A stretch of DNA of 60,000 nt from Symbiodinium natans (Eukaryota > Sar > Dinophyceae > Suessiales > Symbiodiniaceae): NCBI GenBank assembly GCA_905221605.1, contig CAJNDS010000680.1, forward strand, positions 563,204 through 623,203, read 5' to 3'. The translations under genes and the position numbers were made by a program. Below, piece by piece: positions 40,496 to 51,645 of this stretch. Under the pieces are notes generated by a model, which saw only the letters and a program-made list of their open reading frames with translations, did no database searches and was not told the DNA's origin. Each line of letters begins with the position of its first letter. The stretch's first letter is position 1.

Positions 40496-40976
40496 CCAGC
40501 ATGGTTCCGCAACGTCGAAGGTCTCGCTCAGCAACGGATGCGTTCTGGAGGGCACGCCCCATCACAGTGGTAGGAGTTCAACAGCATAAACAATCGGGGT
40601 ATATACAAGCAAAGTCTGATGCCGTAAGCGTTGTATAAACAATATAGCGCAGTCGTCGAAGCAGAGCAGAAGATTCTCAAGCAACTACCGTAAAGCTTCG
40701 CAATGTCCGTACCAACGGCAAACGCTCAACACGCGGTACGCACGGGAAGCCTAATGCGGAGCCGGTCCAGGCCCAGCGGCATGCTGGGCAAAAAACGGCC
40801 GTATCAGAGCGTCTTACGCCGGGGGTACTGTTCATGGCGCAGCTTGAGGTTCAAGCAGCTTTGTGATTAGTAGCTTTGTGGCAGCTCGGGAACCACGTGT
40901 CTGCATTCAACCAAAACCGCCTTTCACGAGAGTCCAAACGCTGAAGGTGCGTGTAGAGTTGGACGTACACCGCATG

Positions 40977-41230
40977 CGCAAACTGTTGCTCCAGCTCCTC
41001 TTCTGTGGCCATGCGTCCTTGGTCTTGCATCGTTGGTTTCGCCCTGCTCATTGTTTCAACAGGCCTTGGCAGTGTGGCTTGGTTTTATGCCTTGGATGCA
41101 TTGTATTGCTTTGTTGTCTTTGCAGCCTCTTTTCTAAGCTCGCGTTGGTCTCATTGGCGGTAGCATGCCTGAAATCACACAAACGGGCTGGAATTGGAGC
41201 TTGTTTTTGTGAGATGTCTCCAACACGGTC
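40977..41230 (+). repeat. dispersed repeat, copy 2 (partner at 5118-5381)
   Basis: Plus-strand copy of the element at 5118-5381, sharing TGTTTCAACAGGCCTTGGCA and AAATCACACAAACGGGCTGG. The hydrophobic frame is conserved and ends at the same place (SSRWSHWR then stop). Confidence 0.75.
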
Positions 41231-42698
41231 TGTGACACTGTCCTGGTTTGTTTTCGAGCTTCTTTGCGTTGTTTATGATTTCTGAATCTATGATATATAG
41301 TTGCGTGGTAGTCTGGTGTTGCTGGAGACGGTGGTGGTACCGAAGGTGCGCGGTGAGATTTTACGTGACGTAGGTTCGCTTGCCCTTACTTGGTACTGCA
41401 TGGCGTGATTCCACCCAATGGCGTTGAGCTCTGCACTTTGTCAGTTGCATAGTCTCTGTTATGCCTGTCCATGAGTACCTGCGGTCGAAATCTGAGGCAA
41501 TCTGGATCGTGACGCGTACTCAGCGCATGGCAGGGTGAACATGTGCATGCTGTGCAACTGTGCAAAGATGTGCAAGTCGGGAGCACTTCGACTTAGACTT
41601 GCCGAGGTTGGGTGTGGAAGGTCAAGCTGAACAATGGCAGCTGTGCCTTGCTCTGTTGGGGCCCTGCGCCCAGACGAAGATGTAAGCAAGACGCGGTGTG
41701 TCTCAATGCACTGTGTGGAGGGCCGTGCTCAGAGTGTGCTCACGTTGTCTTGCAGTCAAACAAGTAAAATAGAAGTAAAATATAAGTAAAACCATTGCCA
41801 TGTTGCTGTGATATTCTCTGCTTCGAGGACATGCGTCCCTTGTTGCTGGGTGGCTGGATGCCTCGCCGTCCTCTCCGCAGTGCTGGATGTGGACCTCACG
41901 CCGCAGGCGTGAGAGCAAGAGCCGTCTTTAATGGGACCATAGTAAGGGACCCTGCAACTACCCTTACAGACTCCGAGCTTTGAGAGAACTTGCGATTTCT
42001 CGCAGTGGTCTTTGCATCCGACGAGGCCTTCGCCTGTGACGCACTGTGACTTGTCTGATTCAGAGGATGCGAGGAAGTGCTCATGAGATGGTTCTGAGTT
42101 CTGATAGCAATTGAGAGAGAAGTGCCTCCAACCAGCAAGGCCTGAAGATGTTGACTGCGACAAAGCTGTGTAGATTGTGGAGACTAACCGGATCTTCCCG
42201 TTCATGACTCTCCTGTTCGACCTTGGGAGAACACGAAGACCGGAGAGCTGGAGCTGGGTCCCTGGTGAACTGCGCGTCGTCTCAGCGGCGAATCGCAAGA
42301 TGTACGATGAGTTCAATCTCCGCGAACGTTGCGAAATTTCTCAGAGACAATATCTTGAGATACGACGATGTCGGGTGGATTCAGCGGCACTGCTGCTGAA
42401 AGCTCTGACTTTTTGATTGGCAGCCTGAACAAAGTCATGCACCAAGCGTGCTTTTCATGGCTTTAAGAATGCTTCAAAAATAGATTCTTAGAGCGCGGAG
42501 TGGCAGCAGCGGGCAAGAAACGCAGCTCATGTCTGATTGAAGTCCTGCCTGCGTGCTTGGATAGATAGAAGTTGCATGTCATGGCAGCTGTGTTTCATGT
42601 GTTGCAAGTTCCACCGATATTGGCGCGGGATGTGGCAGCCGAGTAGTCGCGCTACCTTGTGAGCATGCTTGCTGACTAGGCTAAACTGCGACTACACC
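41231..42698. other. no confident gene
   Basis: A 186-codon frame on the minus strand (41756-42316) lacks domains and overlaps other frames; not called. Confidence 0.35.
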
Positions 42699-42944
42699 AT
42701 GGCTGGTAGCTGCAAGAGAAGTTCTTCTTTCAGTGAGCAAAGTACCTTGAGAGTGGCCGGTTTGGAAATGCAAGCTCAGGCGGTGAAAGAACAGTTGGCT
42801 TTGGCGGAGCAATTCCAAGCCAAGATTCAGAAACAGCTCAAGGCCGAAATTAAGTACAACCCGCAGCAGTTCAATCAGCGCTTGCTGCAGGTGGGCAGGC
42901 AGGCCTTTGACATACAACAGGCACTCACCGTCTTGGGCTGCTGA
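42699..42944 (+). CDS. small helical ORF upstream of LINE relic
   Basis: ATG in good context (ACCATGGCT), 81 residues (MAGSCKRSSS start), serine-rich at the N-terminus and then a Gln/Ala/Lys-rich helix (EQLALAEQFQAKIQKQLK). No family recognised. It could be the remains of the LINE's first ORF or an unrelated small exon. Confidence 0.3.
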   Translation: MAGSCKRSSSFSEQSTLRVAGLEMQAQAVKEQLALAEQFQAKIQKQLKAEIKYNPQQFNQRLLQVGRQAFDIQQALTVLGC

Positions 42945-43003
42945 AGAACATACGTCACTGATCAAGAGGATGTGGTGCATTATCGGCTGATGAAACGAAG
43001 GCG

Positions 43004-45387
43004 GTGCCTGCCGGGAACCAGAGCAGTCCTGCTGGCATGGCGCCACCTTTCAGACTGCACAAGCTCGTTCAGAAGCACAGCCGGCAATTGCGTCGTAACC
43101 ACTTTGATCAGATACTTGCTGATGCAGAGCGGTGCGACAAGGTGGACGGGTCTTCAGCTACCTTTACCTTGATCAAGAAGTGGACGCCCAAGCAAGCAAA
43201 GAAGCGCACGCAACTTCGGGCAACCACAGGCCGGCTGCTTTGCCCGGCCGAGGAGGTCAAGGAACTGGCCACATTCTGGAAGGACATCTGCGCGGGAGAG
43301 GATGGCAAAGCGCCGCCCAGCTCACAACCGAAACACCCATATGATGTGGCGAGAGAGGAGCTAGAATGCGCTCTTCGATCTTTAAAGGGGAACAAGGCGG
43401 CGCCGGCGCATTGTGCGCCGCATGTGATGTGGCAGCTTGCTGCCGGGCCCATTGCCGCGTTCTTGGAAGACCAGGTGCTGGCAACATGGCATAGTGATGC
43501 TGCAGAGGTGTTCGAGGATTGGTCGGCTTCCTGGCTCACGTTCTTGAATAAGCCCAATAAACCTGGCAATAACCCGGTGATCTCAGGCCGATTTCGCTGC
43601 TCGAACCAGCCGGGAAGGCGATGAGCGGTATAATCAAACAGCATCTTATGCCCTACCTCCAGCCGTGGATCGAGGCAAGACACCTCTATGGATACCTGCC
43701 CAACCGATCGCCGCCACAGGCCTTGAGCATAGTCTTCCAGCACTGTGCCGATGCGCGTGACCGGGCTAAAGCCCAGGGCCGAGATCTTTACGCAACTCAC
43801 CGAGGGCATCAGCGGGGCGGATGTGCAGGAGGATTGCAGGTGTGCGTCGATTTTACACAGGCTTTCGATAGAGTGGATCGAGGTTTGCTTAATTCGGCTC
43901 TATTGTTAATGGAAGTTCCCAGTGACCTCCGTTGCTTGATCATGCAACGGGTCGAGACAACCACTTCTCATGTTGTGCAAGATGATGCTGAGGCCGAGTT
44001 TTCCTCCTGCCGGGGGATAAGACAAGGATGCAAGTTATCACCGTCACTGTGGGTGTGCGTGTCAGTGTACTTGCTGCACCTCATCGAACAGGAGGTGGGA
44101 CAGACCTGGTGCAACGAGCATCTGGTGGGGTTCGCAGATGATACTCACTTGAGGTGGGACATCCTTAATGCTCCGCAACTCCACCAGGCTTTGGGCCAAG
44201 CGCATCGAGTACTTCAAATCCTCGAACAGGCCTCAAGAAAAAACAGTGTGTCTTCTACGCCTAGAAGGTGTGCAAACAGCCAACATCAAACGAAGAATCA
44301 TTGAGAAGACCAAGGACGGCCGGCGCCTCAAGCTGGGACTCGATTATGTTTTGCCGCTCAAGCAAGAACATGTGTACCTTGGAGCTTGCGTTACGTACTG
44401 GGACTTTGAGCACAAGAACATGAAGCATAGAGTACATGCAGGCAAGTCGCTTTTCAGCGTGTTCGAAAATTTCTCATGGCAGAGAAAGCAGCCACCTTGC
44501 AGAAGCGACTTCGGCTGTGGAAGGCTATTATCGTCCCAACGGTCATGTACTCCATCACTGCTTCCGGTGTTCTCCCTAAGGGCTTCGAGATGCTGCGTAT
44601 CATGTTGACCAAACAAGCACGAGCGATAGCACGCAGCCCCAGGTACAGGATGGGAGGCGAGAGTGGAGATGAGGTCATCACCGAATCAGATGCGACATTC
44701 TGGCAAAAGGTGGGGATTGATTCTCCGGAGAAGTTGGTGCGGCAGCGCCTTGAGGCCACAGTCGCTCGCGCGGCCCAACTTGGAGCACTTCTCTCCCCGG
44801 AGGATGTGAGGGTGTGCTTTGTTGTTCGAGAGCGTGAACAGGCGTTGCTTCGCCAATATCAAGAACAGTGCCTTCAGCCAACCCATGCCACGGCAGTTCA
44901 TGTTTGTGAGGTTTGCCACGCGGAGCTTGGTGACTACAGCTCCTTGAGGGCACACAAGGCCAAGCTACACAGCGCAGAAAGAAGACAAACATCGGCGCCT
45001 GCATTTCACAGGCAAAAGCACGGGGTGGATGGCATGCCCAAATGCTCTATGTGCGGGCATCAGTTTCTAAGGTGGGCTGACTTGCAGAAACATGTTGCTG
45101 GGAAATTTTGCCAAAAGAGCCTCAATGACGCTCAGGTCGCCGAAGTCGAGACCAAAATATCAGTGCTGCTTCAGCAAGCACGTGGAGGCCAGCCTCAGGT
45201 AGTCTCGCCCAAAGGTGCGGACCTTACTGCAGCGCTTCAACAGGAACTGTTGAAGCATTGTGCAGTTTGTCGTCAATGGCAGCCCGACTCCAATTGCATC
45301 AAACAGCATTGGGGTCGAGTTCATAAAGAGGAGTGGCAGGCGCACGAGGCCAGCGCGTGGATGGGAAGTCGCGTGTCATCGGCTTAG
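43004..45387 (+). pseudogene. LINE (non-LTR) reverse transcriptase ORF with C2H2 fingers, frameshifted
   Basis: Spread over three or four frames. The first part (43004-43580) carries the start of the RT fold (SLKGNKAAP). The frame shifts close to 43585 and continues RPISLLEPAGKA. RT motifs follow: VCVDFTQAFDRVD (43845), GIRQGCKLSP (44018) and VGFADDTH (44130). A second shift near 44220 moves to the frame with VYLGACVTY (44375), and a third near 44475 to the last frame, which ends in three C2H2 zinc fingers (CEVCHAEL...H, CSMCGHQF...H, CAVCRQWQ...H, 44907-45330). At least three frame breaks make it non-functional as read, unless some are sequencing errors. The endonuclease part is missing upstream. 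Confidence 0.85.
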
Positions 45388-45924
45388 TGGAGCTCTACGC
45401 CGTCGTAGTGGGCATCCGCGCCTGGAAGTCGTACTTCGAGGGAAGGAGGCTGATGACGTTCGTTGACAACTACACTGCGCTCGATGTTGCTATCAAGGGA
45501 TCCGCGTCTGTCAAGCAGTGGCGCGATTTGTTGTTGCTGCTCGAGTGCCCCGATGAAACGTCTCCCACGCTCATGTGGCATGCTAGGGTACCTTCGAAGT
45601 CGAACCCGGGGTGACATGTCCTTGATGGAAACCTTCCACGCCAAGAGGGTCACGCCTGTGTGTCCCGTGACACAGGTGCAGCTGCGAGACTTGTAACCAG
45701 CTAGATGAGTGCTAAAGCAGACCGGGGAACTTGACCAAATGTGGTCGACGGGATGAACCCGCGATGTGCAATGTGCACGTAGTGCTGAACTCGTGATGCA
45801 TCCCCAGTTTGCCAAGAGAGGAAAAGAGCGCCTCTGATTGTGAGACTTATATCGTCAAGTGGAATGAAGTAGGGCATGAGTGATTGCTTATTGGGACTTT
45901 CAAGAATTTTGGGGAAATTTGATA

Positions 45925-46255
45925 ACTGTGGAAGAGAAGAGTGAAGAATTATTTTAAATTCCACCCCCTCAATTTCTTGTCCTTCGAAGGCCTGTAGAAG
46001 AGAAGAGAAGAGAATTACTCCAAAATTCCACCCCCTCAGTTTCTTGTTGTCCTTCGAAGTCTGTACAAGAGAAGAGTGGAGAATTGTTCTAAATTCCACC
46101 CCCTCAATTTCTTGTCCTTCGAAGGCCTGTAATTTCTTTTTGAAGATGAGAGAGAAGGGACTTCTTCTAAATTCCACCCCCCCGAATCTTGTTTTGTTTT
46201 TTGGATCTCATTTTTGGATCTCACTCTTCGAAACTCAGAGAAGTGAGACTCTAGA
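45925..46255 (-). repeat. tandem repeat, reverse copy of the 25780-26165 family
   Basis: Three units of about 70 bp with AAATTCCACCCCCTCAATTT and CTTGTCCTTCGAAGGCCTGT, followed by one longer unit that includes AATCTTGTTTTGTTTTTTGG and AGAGAAGTGAGACTCT, the exact complement of landmarks at 25780-26165. Confidence 0.85.
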
Positions 46256-46284
46256 GATGCCCCCGTCTCTCACCTTCCAAGCCT

Positions 46285-46605
46285 TCGAAGCCCCCTTCGT
46301 CCTCACCTTCGAAGCCTTCGAAGCCCCCTTCGTCCTCACCCTTCGAAGCCTTCAAAGCCCCCCCCCCCTTTGTCCTCACCCTTCGAAGCCTTCGAAGCCT
46401 TCGTCCTCACATTCGAAGCCTTCGAAGCCCTCCCCCCTTCGTCCTCGCCTTCGAAGCCTTCAAAGCCCCCTTCGTCCTCACCTTCGAAGCCTTCGAAGCT
46501 CCTTCGTCCTCACCCTCCAAAGCCTTCGAAGCCTTCGTCCTCACCCTTCGAAGCCTTCGAAGCCTTCGTCCTCACCTTCGAAGCCTTCGAAGCCTTCAGA
46601 CCTTC
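46285..46605 (+). repeat. CTTCGAAGCC minisatellite
   Basis: About 20 units of TTCGAAGCC alternating with CCCTTCGTCCTCAC. Frames through it give Phe-Glu-Ala or Lys-Pro-Ser periodic peptides and are not genes. Confidence 0.92.
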
Positions 46606-46639
46606 ACCCCCCCCCCAAGCCCGTTTCGCCGAAGGGTAA

Positions 46640-48250
46640 CGGGATGCAGCCCCAAATTTCTTGTTCCTGTTGGTCTTCACATTTTTGCAGTTCCGCTCTC
46701 TCATCCACAGTCTTCCTTTTTCACGTTCTTCTGCAGCTTTTCGCTTTTCCTTCTTCTTTTCCTTCTCGGCTTTTTCCTTTTCCTCTTCTTCTTCTTCCTC
46801 TGCTCTTCATTGCACTCCTTGATCACCTTTTCAGTGGCTTTTTATCTTTCTTCTTTTCTCTTTCTTCTCGTCCTCATCCTTTGCTTTCTCCTTTCGCCTT
46901 CTTGATCATTATCGATCATTGCAACTGGCGCGCTTCCATCTTTCCTTCTTTGGTCCAGCAGTCTTCCCTGAAGGCTTTCACCACAATAGTTGCAACGTTG
47001 TTGACAACGCGGGAGTGCTTGCTTACCACTTACTGGTGGTCTGAGCATCACCTTTTCTCGTTCCCCTTGGGTTATTGTTCGCTGAGCACGGACACGAATT
47101 GCGCCGCAGACCATCTTTTTTGCTTTTTCTTCTTTTTGCTCCTCTGCAAGTTCTCCTCCACCTTGTTCTTCTTCTTCTGCTGCTGCTCGCTTCTTCTTCT
47201 TCTTCTTCTTCTTCTTCTTCTAGCTCTTCATCCTTCCTCGTCGGCATTTTCTTGATTGCCTTGCCTTCACCGCCACGCTTTCAGTCTTCTTGAAATGCAA
47301 GTCTTTCAGAAAACGTGGTGTTGGCTTTGCCTCTGCTCTTTTCCTTTTCTTCGAAGATTCTTCTTCATCCTTTTCCAGAGCATGCTTGATCACAAGCTGC
47401 ATCCTTTCCAGCTGTTCCTTCTTCCTTGATTCGAACTCTTGCTCATCTGCTGGATTTCGCTTGCAGGAGTCGGCGCAGCAACGTTGCTTGCCCTTTCAAC
47501 TTCCTCCTCTCCTCGACTCCTGAAGCTCTTGTTTAATCTTTGTTTCCACGCCTGTCAGAAACTTTTCAACCTTACGGCGGTTGTCCAAATTTCTTGTCAC
47601 GTCCTCGGTTTATTGCTTTCCAACGTCGTCGCTTCCCTGTCTTTCTCGTTCCATTGCTCATCCAAGTGCTTGATTTTCGCCAACCAATCCTTCTTGTCGT
47701 TCAGCAGCTCTTCCAACGTAGCTTTCGTCTCATCCAGCGACATTTCCATGTAATCAATGTCGCAACCATGGTGGCACTTTCTTCTTCATTGATCTCGCGA
47801 GCAATTCGGATCTCTGTCAGCGTGTTCTGGGCAGTAGGTTTTCAACTTACCCATCTGACAACTGCCTCCAGCGTGTTAACGATTCCGGCATCAAACCGGT
47901 TCTTTAAACGCTTCACGAGGTTCTTGCCCTTCTCGATCAGGTGCACGTATCTTCCTTGCTTGGGAACTTACACCTTGCACTGAGCCTTCGCCAGGGGTAT
48001 CGCTGTTTTTTTCTCTTCGCCTTTAATCTCCTTAGGCTTCTCTTTCTGCCCGTCTACTTTGCCTTCTCCAGGGGTCTCGTCTTAATCGCTGTTTCCTGTG
48101 TCCTTTTCCTTTTTCTCTTTGAGTCGTCGGCACTGTCGTCCATCCAGCCAACGCTTGGGTTGGCCATGCTTCCTCGGCCTCCGCTGCGTGTTGCCTATGA
48201 GGTTTCCAGGTGTAAGTCTGCCGACCGCATTTCGCGTCTTGCGGTTTCAC
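46640..48250 (-). pseudogene. decayed Lys/Glu-rich coiled-coil protein region
   Basis: The minus strand has codon-like AAG/GAG-rich sequence that reads as helical protein in pieces: NPSVGWMDDSAD near 48150, GKNLVKRLKNRFDAGIV near 47900, LDETKATLEELLNDKK near 47710, RKVEKFLTGVETKIKQEL near 47560 and MQLVIKHALEKDEEES near 47360, ending in a run of glutamate. The pieces lie in different frames with stops between, and only one boundary (GTAAGT near 47850) looks like a donor. Either a gene with several small introns or, more likely, a relic with frameshifts. Function unknown. Confidence 0.45.
48125..48185 (-). repeat. 61-bp perfect inverted duplication, copy A
   Basis: Complement of 49455-49515 without a mismatch. 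Lies in the coiled-coil relic and encodes GGRGSMANPSVGWMDDSAD in one frame. Confidence 0.93.
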
Positions 48251-48665
48251 ATAATCCTGTAGACGACGATGGCCCGTGATAGTCTCATAGACTACATGAC
48301 AGAGACATGCACCTGCCCTCCTCCTCCCTCCGGCAGCACCAAGTGCGAAAAAAGGGTATGACTACAGACTCGGCGGGTCGAGACCTAAACCTAAAGCTTG
48401 AAAAGCAGGGGAAGATCAAGACAAGGACCGTGTGCTTTGGCAACGTGATTGCCCTGAGCATGTGGTGTGCAGCCTTTTGAATGCGTTTTTTGCGACGAAT
48501 GTTTAACACATCAAGGGATGCTTTGTCGCGATAGCTTTCCGCATAGTTGGAGTTACTTCTGAGATGTCCCTTGCTTCGGTGTAGAAGATGAGCTTTGGCA
48601 AGGGACCCCCTGAGAGCAGCCCTCCTTTCTTTTCTTCTTCGTGTCTCCGCCCCTTTGTCTCTCTG

Positions 48666-48695
48666 TGCGCTCTCGCTCTCTCTCTCTCTCTCTGT
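48666..48695 (+). repeat. (CT)n microsatellite
   Basis: CT run of about 11 units. Confidence 0.9.
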
Positions 48696-48989
48696 GATTC
48701 TCCCTTTTCCTTCTCTCTTGCGAACGTGACTCTGCACATATCACGCGTGCCTTGCCCAATGCAGACAGCTCGCAGGAGTGTTTGCGCATACTGTCACTCA
48801 CCTTGTACATAGGCTCATGCTGCCCACTTCCAGCCCCATCAAACCAGAGTGCAGCGTAGCTTGGGCCTGCGCCGTACTTTGCACGGTATGTTGTTTCATT
48901 CTTTCCCCTATGGTCGCTTCCAACCGAGAAGCCGACCTGCAACTGCGGGTTGTAAAGCACGTCGCATATGTGGATATGGATGGTCCGCA

Positions 48990-49045
48990 GTGCTGGAGAG
49001 AGAGAGAGAGAGTGAGTGAGTGAGTGAGTGAGAGTGTGAGAAAGA
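48990..49045 (+). repeat. (GA)n/(GAGT)n microsatellite
   Basis: GAGAGA run followed by five GAGT units and further GA-rich sequence. Confidence 0.9.
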
Positions 49046-49454
49046 GAGGAGCGAATACAGTTGGAGTTAAATGACACGTGCCCCGCCTCAATATGGTACG
49101 CTAGAGTCCCGCGTCAGAGTAACGTACGTTTCCGAGCCCCCATTGAGGGGATCACGGAAAATCGCGACGCGTGGAAAATGGCTGAAAAACCATTTGCCAC
49201 CCAAAGACAAAGAAAAACCCAAGAAGACATGACGTGATGTGCCTTTTGTCGAGGAGATCACAGGCTGCGGGAAGCTTATGTGCTAGAAGCACCAAATCCA
49301 AATAGACCATTTGAACAAGAAAGGAATGTTGGAGCCGGAGTTTCCTGAGCCAGTCTTCGCAGCTGAGGTAACAATTGGCCAACAAGTCGGCCAAGACAGA
49401 ACCCCACAAGCCGGCACCGGCAGGAAGACGGGCAAGGAGGGCTTGACTGACCCG

Positions 49455-49515
49455 AGCGGAGGCCGAGGAAGCATGGCCAACCCAAGCGTTGGCTGGATGG
49501 ACGACAGTGCCGACG
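49455..49515 (+). repeat. 61-bp perfect inverted duplication, copy B
   Basis: Plus-strand copy of the segment at 48125-48185, 1.3 kb away. Here it lies in a 70-codon open frame (49311-49523) with no known domain. Confidence 0.93.
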
Positions 49516-50660
49516 TCTGTTGACAGCACCGGGTCAGTGCGGCCGCTTGCAATTCAGCCGTCCTGCACAAAGCGGCCGGGCGCGGAAGCGCCTGATGCAC
49601 AGGGAAAGTTCTTGCAACCTGCTCGCCGTACCCACCGCGATAAGCCGCAGCACGCAGCTTCCTTGTCCCATGCCCCAATGGTTTCGGGAATGAACTTGAC
49701 TCCCTGTACAGCGCAGCCGCAGTGTCATGGTGGCTTGCCTTCACTGCCGCGTAGGCTGTCACTGACAGGATTCCAGCTGCCGTGCTATAGTTTCAACAGC
49801 TGCCTGGGGGAACTCCATCCGCTGGGGCCTGGGGCCCGTTTCGAATAGGGCAACTGCCGCATCGGAACCATGGGGTATTTTCGCAGGCTTGTCCTTGTTC
49901 ACGACTCCCCAACCATTGCATTTTGCGTTTAGTCTGCTGCGTTTTCTGGGTCATTCTAGAGCCCCGGGTAAGTTAGATGCCGTTGATCTTGAAGATTGAT
50001 TCTCAAAGCATTTGTCAACGTTGTTGCAGCTTGTAAGCTAAGAAACATGCAGCATTTGTGATGTCGGCAGACAATTTGCATACACATCATGTCAGACCCA
50101 TCGACATCGCGAGGAAGCCGATGTAGCACATTTTCTATGCTTTGCATGTTGATACATCGAGCGCATTATGGGTGGCTGGGCAATGTTTTGACCTGCATCT
50201 TGAGTTTGAGTGGCCCTGTTGCCATTGCAGTTGTCCTTCTCAACTTGACGGCCAGGTCGGCGACGCGCAAGGGCACAGGCCCCTGCCAAACCTAGGCAGA
50301 AACTGGACACCAAGCATCTCGGCTTGAATTCGGCCTTGTGGCACTTGCAAAAAAGAAGCTTCTCGCAAGCATGAACGTCTGCAGGTTTAATTGCTTATTC
50401 TGCGGAGGCTTGCAGGCGGTGGAGGCTGGATGTTGCATCCCATGTGTGTGGCTTTGTAGTAGCTCTGTGTAGTGTTCATGTAAGCGGCACCTAATCCAGC
50501 ATGTTTGGTGTGCTGCCATTCGCTCGATTTCGTTTTATCTTGGCGTACGACTGTCGTTCAGTGTTGAGCCGTCGGTATCACGAACTTTTTCTGCTTCTGC
50601 GACTGTTGAGGGTTGCGTGTGTTGGCACTTGTTTTCACAAGACTGTACATGTCATCTTCA
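49516..50660. other. no confident gene
   Basis: Short frames only. Nothing recognised. Confidence 0.35.
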
Positions 50661-51161
50661 GCATTGCAACCGGCCTGAGCTTGGCAGGTCAAGATGGTGC
50701 GCCTCGAAAAGATCGGGTTCTTGACGCTGGGTCGCAATGATGTCACCTGGACCTGACCTTTTCTGTGGAAGTTGCAAAGCTCAGCCTTTTTGTCATGGCA
50801 GGTCAAGATGGTGCGCCTCGATTGACTGTCTCAACCGATTGTCGCGTAGAGCCCGTAGAGCTGAGGAAGTGTCGAGTTTGCAGTGCTGGTTTCTCTTCAG
50901 CAATAAACTACCTCAGCGAGGCTCCCCCGCACATGCGAGGGATGTAAGATCTTAGAGGCTGACTGTCAGCTTGTCGAAGCTGCATCCAAGCGGATGTCTG
51001 CACGAGGCAGTCGATGTTTACAGCGACTGGGTTGACAAGAGTGCCGAGGCAGGCATCAGCTCCTTCGCACAGACATCACGCAAGCAGTGCATGTTTGTCG
51101 CCGTCAGGCCAATTACGAGCCGGAAGAACCGGCAGCCAAGAAGAGCAAGGTTGCTGAATGA
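50661..51161 (+). CDS. possible multi-exon gene, 3' exons, NLS-like C-terminus
   Basis: Weak call from exon-like pieces. TTGGCAG precedes GTCAAGATGGTGCGCCTCGA near 50688 (frame KMVRLEKIGFLTLGRND), and the same acceptor-plus-exon start is repeated near 50803. A piece with a CRVC pair follows (50860-50945). The last two pieces, AVDVYSDWVDK (51006-51040) and ITQAVHVCRRQANYEPEEP (from 51073), join with a possible GT-AG intron and end AAKKSKVAE at the stop 51159-51161; KKSK near the end could be a nuclear localisation signal. Boundaries are uncertain. Confidence 0.3.
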
Positions 51162-51645
51162 ACAGCGATGCTTGTAGCTGGTCGTGTGGGCTTCACTCAG
51201 AACGCCGGGTCGCGGGCCGCGGAGCGCGTGTTCAAGGATGGTGAATGCATCAGCGTAGACAGCGTAGACAGCTTAGTCCCGGTTGTCAAGGGTGGTCCCT
51301 CCGGCGCATAATTGAGCATGCCCAACCTGCCCTGTCCCTGGCATTGCTGGGCATGTCTCGCTTCGACAGCAAAAGAAGCCGTTTCACTGTTGTGCAGCGA
51401 TGGTGCAGTCGTGAGAACGGATGCCGCCTAATGTGTTGTTTGTGAAACTTTGTGAGAATTTCCCAAGCCGCACTTTCTCTCGAGCCAACTTGACATGAGC
51501 CATGCTCTGCCGGAGTACATTTCTCATGGGACAGTAGTTGAGAACATCGGCAGCCCTGGCTTCAACTGCTCTTGATTAGGATCAATGAGCAATAGAAGTA
51601 GTAGCGCCCGTTTCTTCTTGCATTGTGTTTGGGGAAGTTCCTGCG

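Noticed and set aside
46044-47255. 403-codon plus-strand frame with Phe-Glu-Ala and Ser/Leu-rich peptides
   Set aside because: It is the antisense of the CTTCGAAGCC minisatellite and of an AAG/GAG-rich coiled-coil region; the minus strand gives the better protein-like reading.
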